From an uncultured Phycisphaerales bacterium (GTDB lineage Bacteria > Planctomycetota > Phycisphaerae > Sedimentisphaerales > Anaerobacaceae), in contig CALEZT010000078.1 of NCBI GenBank assembly GCA_937927975.1, positions 1 through 20,921 of the forward strand: DNA of 20,921 nt, read 5' to 3'. Shown here in pieces: positions 10,598 to 16,841 of this stretch. Position 1 is the first letter of the stretch, and every line of letters starts with the position of its first letter. Position numbers and translations under genes: made by a program. The notes beneath the pieces were generated by a model. It was not told where the DNA came from. It saw only the letters and a list, made by a program, of their open reading frames with translations, and did not search any database.

Positions 10598-10725
10598 GTT
10601 GCGGGTGCAGACGGAGATCAGTGGGTCTCGAACGCACTACCCGCGGTATCGTGCATTTCTGGCACACCGCAACTAGGAGACCGGCCTACAACACGTTATT
10701 CTGTCGTCGCCTGGTCTCCTTTTTT
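10598..10725 (+). ncRNA. Candidate 128-nt structured small RNA (RNA 1)
   Basis: This is a transcription unit with no open frame, bounded by the promoter at 10563-10591 and an intrinsic terminator. The outer stem GTTGCGG (10598-10604) pairs with CCGCAAC (10667-10673). Inside it, GAGATC (10614-10619) pairs with GGTCTC (10624-10629) around an AGTG tetraloop, and GTGC (10651-10654) pairs with GCAC (10662-10665), giving a three-way junction. A competing stem GCGGGT (10601-10606) with ACCCGC (10639-10644) would exclude the outer stem. I find no tmRNA, RNase P, SRP (no GGAAGG-type tetraloop segment) or T-box landmarks. A 6S-like role cannot be excluded, nor that it is an attenuator for the small gene at 10818, although that gene has its own promoter. 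Confidence 0.6.
10675..10725 (+). terminator. Intrinsic terminator of RNA 1
   Basis: AGGAGACC (10675-10682) pairs perfectly with GGTCTCCT (10713-10720), followed by an unbroken T run to 10725. The 30-base loop may fold further (GGC with GCC, ACAAC with GTCGT with one mismatch). The ascending arm GAGACC could instead pair with GGTCTC at 10624-10629, which would undo the terminator. Confidence 0.8.
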
Positions 10726-10755
10726 CATGCGCACATCTGGCCGGACGGTTTCCCG

Positions 10756-10783
10756 TTGACCGACGATATCTTCACGTCATAAT
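10756..10783 (+). promoter_or_regulatory. Promoter of the 54-codon gene
   Basis: TTGACC (10756-10761), a 16-bp spacer and CATAAT (10778-10783). Transcription would start near 10790, giving a leader of under 30 bases to the ATG at 10818. It begins only about 30 bases after the RNA 1 terminator. Confidence 0.6.
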
Positions 10784-10817
10784 CTCGTGGACAAAGAGTC
10801 CGTTCGGATGAGATCCT

Positions 10818-10982
10818 ATGAGCATATCCAAGCCCCCGATTCCCGAAGCCGTTCTCGCCTGGCTTCTCGAAGACGACTACTGGGGCCGGCTCCAGACCAA
10901 CATCGAGAAAAGAGGAAAGCCCAGCAAGTGGATCACGCTGACCGCGCTTCGAGTGATGAAACGGATGGGTACGCGCGTCTAA
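10818..10982 (+). CDS. Small protein of 54 residues, unknown function
   Basis: The frame runs ATG 10818 to TAA 10980-10982 and reads MSISKPPIPEAVLAWLLEDD, then YWGRLQTNIEKRGKPSKWIT and LTALRVMKRMGTRV. An in-frame TGA at 10809-10811 sets the left limit, so it is not the visible end of a longer frame. The ribosome site is weak (GGATGAG, 10806-10812), but the promoter directly ahead is good. Composition is protein-like, with tryptophans, a predicted amphipathic helix and a basic end (net positive). The motif KPSKWITLTALRVMKR resembles the C-terminal edge of alpha-helical squalene-cyclase or prenyltransferase-type repeats as I recall them, so it may be a stand-alone module or a remnant. No signal peptide or membrane segment is seen. 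The downstream gene at 11090 has its own ribosome site. Confidence 0.6.
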   Translation: MSISKPPIPEAVLAWLLEDDYWGRLQTNIEKRGKPSKWITLTALRVMKRMGTRV

Positions 10983-11089
10983 GGGGGCGTGCGACTTGCC
11001 TTTCTGCTCCGCATGTGGTTTGATGGGTTTCGGCATCGGCCGCGTGGGCGGCTTCGTTGGTTTCTCTCAAGCTGGAAGGAGATCGTGCA

Positions 11090-12481
11090 ATGACGCGAAG
11101 ATGGGCGGTCCTCGGTTGCGTTGGGTTGATTGTGTCGGGCATGGCGATGGCCGCGAACGCGCAGGATTTGGAGCAGGGGTGGATCAGCCTGTTCGACGGC
11201 AAGAGCCTCGACGGATGGAAGACCGCCGAGGAGAGTCCCGGCACCTTCTCGATTCGTGACGGTGCGATCGTGGCCAGGGGAGCGCGGTGTCACCTGTTCT
11301 ACGTCGGACCGGTGGAGAAGGCCGACTTCCGCGATTTCGAACTGAAGGTTGACGTCAAGACCGAGCCCGGCTCCAACGGCGGCGTCTATTTTCATACCCG
11401 ATGGCAGAAGGACAACTGGCCCGACAAAGGGTTCGAGGTCCAGGTCAACAACAGCTACCGCTCCGACGCCCGCAAGACCGCCAGCCTCTACCGGATGAAG
11501 GACATCGACGAACAGCTCGCCAAAGACGACCAGTGGTTCACGCTGCATGTCACCGTCTGGGGCAAGCACGTGAATGTGAGCATCGACGGCAAGGAGGTCC
11601 TGGACTGGGTCGAGCCCTTTCCGGCGAATCCGCCGTCGGATATGCGAGGCCGCGTGCTGGATCGCGGGACATTCGCTCTGCAGGGGCACGATCCGCGAAG
11701 CACGGTTCACTACAGGAACGTTCGCGTCAAGCCGCTGCCGGTCCTGACCGACTATCACGTCCATCTGAAAGGGGGTCTGACGCTCGAAGAGGCGATCCGG
11801 ATGGCCGACCAGCGGCGGATGAAGTTTGGCATCGCGGAGAACTGCGGCGTGGGATTCCCGACGACCACCGACGCGGCCCTGGAGCCGTTTCTGGCGAAGC
11901 TCGATGGCAAGCCCGTGCACCGGGCGATGCAGGCCGAGGGACGCGAGTGGGTGACGATGTTCTCGCCTGCGACGATCGCGAAGTTCGATTATGCGTTCAC
12001 CGATTCGATGACCTGGACGAACGACCACGGCAAGCGGATGCGGCTGTGGATTCCGAACGAGGTCGAGGTCGGCGACAAGCAGGCGTTCATGGACATGCTC
12101 GTCGAGAGGACCGTCGGCATTCTGACCCGCGAGCCCATCGACATCTACGTGAATCCGACGTTCCTGCCGGACGTGATCGCTGCCGAATACGACACGCTTT
12201 GGACCGAGGAACGAATGGGTCGCGTGATCCAGGCCGCGGTGAAGAACGGCGTCGCGATCGAGATCAATTCGCGGTACAAGCTGCCCAGCGAGAAGTTCAT
12301 TCAGAAGGCCAAGGAGGCGGGAGCGAAGTTCGCCTTCGGCACCAACAACGGCGACAAGGACCTCGGCGATCTCGCCTACAGCCGACGGATGGCCAGGAAA
12401 TACAACCTGACGAGAGAGGACTTCTTCGTCCCCAAGCCCGACGGCCAGAAGCCGGTCCAAGTCAAGGGACTACCTCGATAG
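11090..12481 (+). CDS. Secreted DUF1080 (3-keto-disaccharide hydrolase-type) protein fused to a PHP-like domain
   Basis: The product has 463 residues. ATG 11090 has GGAAGGAGA (11074-11082) 7 bases upstream and opens a signal peptide (hydrophobic 6-20, cut after ANA at residue 24). Residues 30-214 form a DUF1080 concanavalin-like domain, with the family opening WISLFDGKSLDGWK, then SNGGVYFHTRW and a closing VHYRNVRVKPL. Residues 218-430 resemble a PHP metal-phosphoesterase fold, with DYHVHLKGGLTLEEAI giving the HxH pair (H223, H225) and E250 in GIAENCG. Later metal sites look altered: VNPTFLPD (354-361) stands where a His is usual, and FGTNNGD (416-422) stands where a D-x-H ending is usual. 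DUF1080 domains act on glycosides in several Bacteroidota and Planctomycetota. The second half may be a binding or degenerate domain. It ends just before the palindrome at 12501. Confidence 0.9.
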   Translation: MTRRWAVLGCVGLIVSGMAMAANAQDLEQGWISLFDGKSLDGWKTAEESPGTFSIRDGAIVARGARCHLFYVGPVEKADFRDFELKVDVKTEPGSNGGVYFHTRWQKDNWPDKGFEVQVNNSYRSDARKTASLYRMKDIDEQLAKDDQWFTLHVTVWGKHVNVSIDGKEVLDWVEPFPANPPSDMRGRVLDRGTFALQGHDPRSTVHYRNVRVKPLPVLTDYHVHLKGGLTLEEAIRMADQRRMKFGIAENCGVGFPTTTDAALEPFLAKLDGKPVHRAMQAEGREWVTMFSPATIAKFDYAFTDSMTWTNDHGKRMRLWIPNEVEVGDKQAFMDMLVERTVGILTREPIDIYVNPTFLPDVIAAEYDTLWTEERMGRVIQAAVKNGVAIEINSRYKLPSEKFIQKAKEAGAKFAFGTNNGDKDLGDLAYSRRMARKYNLTREDFFVPKPDGQKPVQVKGLPR

Positions 12482-12500
12482 AAGCGACAAGACATGCGAT

Positions 12501-12566
12501 GTCCTATTCGTCCTACAGGTCCTATCAGTCCTATAGGACGAATGGGACGGATAGGACCAATAGGAC
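12501..12566. repeat. 66-bp symmetric palindrome made of GTCCTAT-like units
   Basis: The centre is CCTATAGG (12530-12537) and the two 33-bp arms are mirror-complementary with a few mismatches. The left arm is a row of degenerate units (GTCCTATTC, GTCCTACAG, GTCCTATCA, GTCCTAT) and the right arm is the same on the other strand. So it is both a short tandem repeat and an inverted repeat. It lies between two convergent genes (stops at 12481 and 12579) and could fold as a long hairpin in either transcript, which suits a bidirectional terminator or an RNA-protecting element. No spacers or flanking cas genes are present, so it is not CRISPR. Confidence 0.85.
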
Positions 12567-12578
12567 TTCGCCCTCGAA

Positions 12579-13676
12579 TCACCGCTGCAGAATCGGCACG
12601 TGCGGGCAGTCGCTCGTGACGATCTTGCAGCCGGTCTCGGTGATGAGGATGTCGTCCTCAAGGCGGATGCCGAGCTTGCCGGGGATGTAGATTCCCGGCT
12701 CGATGGTGAGAATCTGGCCCGCCTTCAGCTTGCCCACAGCAGTCTCCTTGAGGAAGGGGTTCTCGTGGATCTCCAGGCCGATTCCGTGCCCCGTGCCGTG
12801 GCCGTAGACCGGAAGTCCGCTCTCGCGAATGACCGCTCTCGCGGCGGCATCGACCTCCACCAGATCGACGCCGGCTTTGGCCACTGCGATCGCTGCGGCC
12901 TGGGCCTGCTGCACGACCATGTACGCGGCTCTGTAATCCGAGGTGGGCGTGCCGAAGGCGAAAGAGCGGGTAATGTCGCTGCAATACCCTTGATATCGAG
13001 CCCCGAAGTCGATCAGGATCGCGTCCCTGGCCTTGAGTTTTCTCTGCGTGGGGTGGTGATGGGGTCGTGAGCCGTTGGCGCCGAAGGCGACGATGGTCTC
13101 GAAACTGTTCTTGGCGCCGAGCTTACGCATCTCCAGGTCGAGCGCGCCGGCCAGTTCGTTTTCCGTGATGCCCGGCACGATCTGCTGGAGGATCTCGCCG
13201 AAGGCCTTGGCCGCGATGGAGGCGGCGGTGCGAATGACGGAAGCCTCGCTCTTATCCTTGATCTCTCGCGGTTCCTCGACGATCCCTGCGACGGGTTTGA
13301 GCGGGATGCGAGCGTTCTTCTTGAGGACCTCGTACATCCCAACCGAGATGGATTTCTCCACGCCGAGGGTCTTGACCCCCTTGAGCGTGCGGATGAACTT
13401 GCCGCCCGCCTGGGCGATGGGTTCGGCGCCGGGGCGTTGAAAGATTTTCGTATCGACGCATTCCTTCTCGGCCTGCTCGGTGTACCGGCTGTCGGTGACC
13501 AGATACAGCGCGGTCCGGGTCACAATGGCCCAACTGTCCTCGCCTGCGAAGCCGGTCAGGTAGGTGGCATTCTCCGGCTTGGTGAGGATCAGCCCATCGA
13601 GACCCAGGCTGCGAAGCTGTGCTCGAACGGTTCCGACTCGCTGTTTTCTGTTCTCTGTATCCATGTCGTACTGCAT
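12579..13676 (-). CDS. M24-family metallopeptidase (Xaa-Pro aminopeptidase/dipeptidase type)
   Basis: The product has 365 residues, the usual size of the short, YqhT-like Xaa-Pro peptidases. The N-terminal creatinase-like domain (about 10-135, GLILTKPENATYLTGFAGE) precedes the pita-bread catalytic domain (about 142-360). All five metal ligands are present: D223 and D234 (DFGARYQGYCSD), H297 (GHGTGHGIG), E326 (TIEPGIY) and E340 (GIRLEDD). Proton-shuttle histidines are also there (H206-H208 in SRPHHHPT, H304). It should cleave peptides with proline in second position, in the cytoplasm, as no signal is seen. Start 13676 is the longest sensible choice; an ATG at 13664 is possible, and neither has a clear Shine-Dalgarno. 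It is transcribed toward the palindrome at 12501-12566. Confidence 0.95.
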   Translation of the reverse strand: MQYDMDTENRKQRVGTVRAQLRSLGLDGLILTKPENATYLTGFAGEDSWAIVTRTALYLVTDSRYTEQAEKECVDTKIFQRPGAEPIAQAGGKFIRTLKGVKTLGVEKSISVGMYEVLKKNARIPLKPVAGIVEEPREIKDKSEASVIRTAASIAAKAFGEILQQIVPGITENELAGALDLEMRKLGAKNSFETIVAFGANGSRPHHHPTQRKLKARDAILIDFGARYQGYCSDITRSFAFGTPTSDYRAAYMVVQQAQAAAIAVAKAGVDLVEVDAAARAVIRESGLPVYGHGTGHGIGLEIHENPFLKETAVGKLKAGQILTIEPGIYIPGKLGIRLEDDILITETGCKIVTSDCPHVPILQR

Positions 13677-13720
13677 ACCAGGAAATTGAACGAAACGGAA
13701 GGGTTTTCTTCCCTCGTCAT

Positions 13721-13749
13721 TTGGCCCGGCGTCATTTGCGGTCCATACT
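13721..13749 (+). promoter_or_regulatory. Promoter of candidate small RNA 2
   Basis: TTGGCC (13721-13726), a 17-bp spacer and CATACT (13744-13749), each 4 of 6 to consensus. The start would be near 13756. It lies between the divergent peptidase gene and the rhomboid gene. Confidence 0.5.
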
Positions 13750-13755
13750 TTACAT

Positions 13756-13925
13756 GAGGGGATTCAGTGGAGGCGGGCGTGCGGTTCGGCCGGTGGGTGC
13801 TGTCTTCCGCTGGGGAGAAACGATGCCGCACGTGACTTGCAGAACTCGGGGACTTGGGTACTTCTGTCCTCCTTAGCAACTCATTCCCATGAGTAGGGAC
13901 GGCTTGGCCGAGGCCGTCCCTTTTT
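13756..13925 (+). ncRNA. Candidate structured small RNA of about 170 nt (RNA 2)
   Basis: The unit has a promoter, no convincing open frame and a strong intrinsic terminator. The outer pairing GGAGG (13769-13773) with CCTCC (13868-13872) encloses two arms. Arm one is CGTGCGG (13778-13784) with CCGCACG (13826-13832), carrying TCTTCC (13803-13808) with GGGAGA (13813-13818) at its tip. Arm two is CAGAA (13840-13844) with TTCTG (13862-13866). A separate hairpin ACTCA/TGAGT (13879-13894) precedes the terminator. Size and layout would fit a 6S-like RNA or another independent sRNA; I cannot assign a class. It is not simply the rhomboid leader, because the terminator and a new promoter (13932) stand between them. 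Confidence 0.6.
13895..13925 (+). terminator. Intrinsic terminator of RNA 2
   Basis: AGGGACGGC (13895-13903) pairs perfectly with GCCGTCCCT (13913-13921), with a 9-base loop, followed by five T. This is the textbook form. Confidence 0.9.
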
Positions 13926-13931
13926 CCTCGC

Positions 13932-13960
13932 TTGTCCGGACCGGACCCGACCGCTACAAT
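13932..13960 (+). promoter_or_regulatory. Promoter of the rhomboid gene
   Basis: TTGTCC (13932-13937), an exact 17-bp spacer and TACAAT (13955-13960, 5 of 6). It starts 6 bases after the T run of the RNA 2 terminator, giving a leader of about 45 bases to ATG 14011. Confidence 0.65.
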
Positions 13961-14010
13961 AGGCCGTGTTGAAACGACGCAGAATCGGACCTATTGGAAA
14001 CCGTTGACGA

Positions 14011-15204
14011 ATGTTCCTACCCATCCGGACGAATATCGGGCCGCGGAGGCCCCCCTATGCGAACTACGCTCTGATCGCGATCAACGTCGTTCTCTTTCTA
14101 CTCTCCTATGGCGGGCCCTATCGGTATCATATCGCCGGCCAGTTGATCATCCTTCCGATTCGCGAATGGGCGGCGCATTGGATGCTTTTGCCGGCTGCTT
14201 GGCAGGCCCACCAGTTTCTGACCTACGCCTTCCTGCATGGCGGCTGGGAGCACATCCTCGGCAACATGTTCTTCCTCTACCTGTTCGGAAACAACATCAA
14301 TGATAAGATGGGCAATCTGTGGTACATCGTTTTCTACCTCGCAGGGGCGATCTTCAGCGGCCTCGGCCACGCGCTGGTGAACTTGAACTCCCTGAGCCCC
14401 ACGCTGGGCGCCAGCGGGGCGGTGGCTGCGGTCACCGGGGCGTACCTGGTCTTGTATCCACAGACCCTGATCACGGTGCTGTACTGGTTCTTTTTCATCG
14501 GAACGGTTGAAGTCCCGGCCCTGTATTTCATCGGCTTCAAGCTGATCATCATCGACAACGTGATCGCCCGCCTGTCGAACAGCGTGGCCTACGACGCGCA
14601 CCTGGCGGGCTACGCGTTCGGCATTCTCATCACTCTGGGCCTGCTGGCAACACGCCTCGTCGGCGCCAGCCAGTTCGATCTGTGGGCGATGATCAGACGC
14701 TGGAATCGTCGGCGCGAGTATCGAGACGCGGTGGCAGGGGGGTACGATCCGTTCACCGGGGCAGGGGCCCGAAAGCGTGTCGACGCGCGGGAAGTGGTGT
14801 CGCCGGCCGAGCAGCAGAGGCTGGCGAGGATCGATCAGATCCGCCATCTGATGGCCGAATACGTCGGCCAGCGAAACGTCGCCGCGGCGGCCGATCTGTA
14901 CCTCGACTTGCTGCGTCTGGGGCCCGAACAGGTTCTGCCTCGCCAGTTGCTGCTGGACATCGCCAACCAGTTGGCGGGGGCCCGCCGGCCCGCCGAGGCG
15001 GCTCGCGCGTACGAGCAGTTCCTGACCGTCTACGGCGACAGCGACCACGCCGAGCAGGTGGAGCTGATGCTGGGCATTCTCTATGCCCGCTACCTGAACG
15101 ACCCGCCGCGGGCGATCGAGCACCTGCGTAAAGCCGTCGGACGCCTCTCGGACCCGGGCCAGTTGAAAATGTGTCGGGACGAACTGGCGAGACTGGGCGA
15201 CTAG
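14011..15204 (+). CDS. Rhomboid-family intramembrane serine protease with TPR-like tail
   Basis: The product has 397 residues. The first 245 or so form the membrane part: a short N-terminus, a first membrane span (about 19-34), the loop and helix HGGWEHILGNMFFLYLFGN, and further spans to about residue 230. The catalytic dyad is complete: S135 in LGASGAVAAV and H197 in AHLAGYAFG. Rhomboids cut transmembrane helices of other proteins within the membrane. Residues about 270-397 are soluble and alpha-helical, with repeated A-rich helical pairs (YVGQRNVAAAADLYLDLLRLG; GARRPAEAARAYEQFLTVYG; DPPRAIEHLRKAVG) typical of TPR-like protein-binding units. These would lie in the cytoplasm and may select substrates or partners. 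The Shine-Dalgarno is weak (GGAAA near 13996). It is a single-gene unit between two promoters. Confidence 0.93.
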   Translation: MFLPIRTNIGPRRPPYANYALIAINVVLFLLSYGGPYRYHIAGQLIILPIREWAAHWMLLPAAWQAHQFLTYAFLHGGWEHILGNMFFLYLFGNNINDKMGNLWYIVFYLAGAIFSGLGHALVNLNSLSPTLGASGAVAAVTGAYLVLYPQTLITVLYWFFFIGTVEVPALYFIGFKLIIIDNVIARLSNSVAYDAHLAGYAFGILITLGLLATRLVGASQFDLWAMIRRWNRRREYRDAVAGGYDPFTGAGARKRVDAREVVSPAEQQRLARIDQIRHLMAEYVGQRNVAAAADLYLDLLRLGPEQVLPRQLLLDIANQLAGARRPAEAARAYEQFLTVYGDSDHAEQVELMLGILYARYLNDPPRAIEHLRKAVGRLSDPGQLKMCRDELARLGD

Positions 15205-15249
15205 GGTGATATTTTTGCGGATTATCTGACCTGCCGAAGCACTTGATCC

Positions 15250-15278
15250 TTGACAAATCCCTTGTCGAATCGTAATTT
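15250..15278 (+). promoter_or_regulatory. Promoter of the SH3-domain protein gene
   Basis: A perfect TTGACA (15250-15255), a 17-bp spacer and TAATTT (15273-15278), a weak -10 (3 of 6). It lies about 75 bases before ATG 15353, and no alternative was seen between the rhomboid stop and this gene. Confidence 0.45.
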
Positions 15279-15352
15279 GTGCGCTCGAAGGATCGCCCTG
15301 CCTAGCGGGCATTCCAAGGCATCTGTGGATATGTTTTAGGGAGGTAACAAGG

Positions 15353-16588
15353 ATGCAGGCTCGCGTGAATCTTCCTGTGCGTTCGGCAAGGACAAGGTTG
15401 TCTGCCGCCGGGAGGCTCGTTTTACTCGCTGTCGCGGCGTTGGCGGTGGCCGCTCCCGGTTGGGCCCAGCAGGGGCAGCCGGGGACGATGGCGCAAACGT
15501 CCCTCGCGGGCGCCGACCCCGCCGTGGTCAAGCCGGCCATGGAGCCCTATGTGGCCGAAGCCACCGGAAACGACGTGTTCATCCGTTCCGGTCCCGGCAC
15601 CAACTTCTATCAGTGCGGCAAACTCTACGCAGGCGACCGCGTCCAGGTGATCAGTACGCAAAGCGGCTGGTCCTGCATCATTCCGCCGGTCGGGTGCTTC
15701 TCCTGGGTCTCGATGCAGTATGTGAGCATCAACCTGGACAACCCGACGATGGGCATGATCACCGGGGACAACGTCGGCGTCTACGCCGGCTCGGACTTCG
15801 TGCTGCCGATGCACTCGACCAGCAAGCAGGTGGTGCTCAATCGCGGCCAGGAGGTCAAGCTGCTCGGGGAAGAGAAGGACGACTACTACAAGATCGCTCC
15901 GCCGCAGGGGGCGTATCTGTGGGTGAGCACGCAGTTCCTCCAGCCGACGGACCGCACGGTGGTGGTTAAGCCCGCCGATTCGAACGCGGTGGCCGCGGTG
16001 GTGAAACCTGGCGACAAGCCCGCCGCGTCGCAGGACCCGAACCAGCCGAAAACGGATCTGGAAATCTACTATGCTTTGGCCGAGCAGATCAAGGTCATTC
16101 AGGCCAAGCCGACCGCCGAACGGGACTACGCCGCTATCAAGGCCAAGCTGACGGAACTGGTCGCGAAGAAGGACTCGGGCCGGGCGGCCCGCTACGCGGA
16201 GTACACGCTCAAGAATGTCGAGCGATTCGAACTGGCCGACAAGTCCGCCAGGGAACTCGAACTCCAGAAGAAAGAGTTGTCCAAGACCGTTTCGAAAATC
16301 GAGGAAGCCCGCGCCGCCAATCTGGCGCAGATCCCCGATTACAGCAAGTTCGCGGTCATGGGCAAGTTGGAGAGGTCGAGCGTCTACGATGGCGGGCCGA
16401 TCAAGCGGTATCGTCTGCTCGACGACACCGGAAAGACGATCGCCTATGTGACGCCGGTGGGCGCCAAGGCGATCGCGGAGAGCGAAAAGCTCGTCGGTCA
16501 CAGGGTGGGCCTGGTGGGCAAGATCGAGCCGCACGAGGCCTCCGCTCGGGCGTTCATCGAGTACACGGAAATCGTTCCGCTCGATTGA
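15353..16588 (+). CDS. Secreted protein with two SH3-like domains and a coiled coil
   Basis: The product has 411 residues. ATG 15353 has an excellent ribosome site (AGGGAGGT, 15338-15345, 7 bases away). The signal peptide spans residues 1-38 (hydrophobic 22-34, cut before QQ). The first bacterial SH3-like domain (about 66-126) shows the usual NDVFIRSGPGTNFYQCGKLYAGDRVQVI. A second (about 131-198) starts DNVGVYAGSDFVLPMHSTS and ends with a tryptophan-rich strand (YLWVSTQFL). A Pro/Lys linker (about 200-235) and a charged helical, probably coiled-coil region (about 285-325) follow. The end (about 332-411) is a small beta domain of possible OB type. Bacterial SH3 domains often bind peptidoglycan or metals, so a cell-envelope role is likely but the exact function is unknown. 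It is followed by a strong terminator. Confidence 0.88.
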   Translation: MQARVNLPVRSARTRLSAAGRLVLLAVAALAVAAPGWAQQGQPGTMAQTSLAGADPAVVKPAMEPYVAEATGNDVFIRSGPGTNFYQCGKLYAGDRVQVISTQSGWSCIIPPVGCFSWVSMQYVSINLDNPTMGMITGDNVGVYAGSDFVLPMHSTSKQVVLNRGQEVKLLGEEKDDYYKIAPPQGAYLWVSTQFLQPTDRTVVVKPADSNAVAAVVKPGDKPAASQDPNQPKTDLEIYYALAEQIKVIQAKPTAERDYAAIKAKLTELVAKKDSGRAARYAEYTLKNVERFELADKSARELELQKKELSKTVSKIEEARAANLAQIPDYSKFAVMGKLERSSVYDGGPIKRYRLLDDTGKTIAYVTPVGAKAIAESEKLVGHRVGLVGKIEPHEASARAFIEYTEIVPLD

Positions 16589-16630
16589 TCGCTTCGGCTC
16601 CGAACGGTAGCCCCTCATCGCACAAAACAG

Positions 16631-16665
16631 AAGAAGTCGCGTCTCTTGCGGGACGCGACTTCTTT
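16631..16665 (+). terminator. Intrinsic terminator after the SH3 gene
   Basis: AAGAAGTCGCGTC (16631-16643) pairs perfectly over 13 bp with GACGCGACTTCTT (16652-16664), with an 8-base loop, followed by T-rich TTTCATTTT. The A-rich upstream flank means it could also work for leftward transcripts. Confidence 0.85.
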
Positions 16666-16703
16666 CATTTTCAGAGAGTGTTTGATGCGGATTGCCGTCG
16701 TCG

Positions 16704-16805
16704 TGTCATCCTGAACGAAGCGCAGCGTAGTGAAGGATCTGGCCTGCGACCGAGAGAAACCTCTACTTCAATGCCCAGATCCTTCGGCTGTGCCTCAGGA
16801 TGACA
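16704..16805. repeat. Dispersed inverted-repeat element, copy 1
   Basis: The 102-bp element has a left arm TGTCATCCTGAACGAAGC ending AGGATCTGG and a right arm starting CCCAGATCC and ending TCAGGATGACA, so the arms are complementary and fold into a long imperfect hairpin. A second copy at 20773-20862 has the same arms with a different centre. This TCATCCTGA...GGATCT class is familiar from many bacterial genomes as an untranslated REP/MITE-like repeat. It carries no transposase and sits between convergent genes, after the SH3 terminator. Confidence 0.85.
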
Positions 16806-16841
16806 AGACTCTGCCTTTGCGCGGGGCATTCATAATCCGTG

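Noticed and set aside
10598..10725. T-box or SRP RNA
   Set aside because: The ACTACCCGCGGTA segment loosely recalls a T-box, but the conserved T-box sequence is absent and no aminoacyl-tRNA synthetase or amino-acid gene follows; the SRP GGAAGG-type loop is absent.
12501..12566. Short CRISPR-like array
   Set aside because: Units are only 7-10 bp, there are no unique spacers, and the structure is palindromic; no cas genes nearby.
13619..13876. 85-codon + strand frame across RNA 2
   Set aside because: It begins inside the antisense of the peptidase gene, lacks a ribosome site and is crossed by RNA stems and the promoter.
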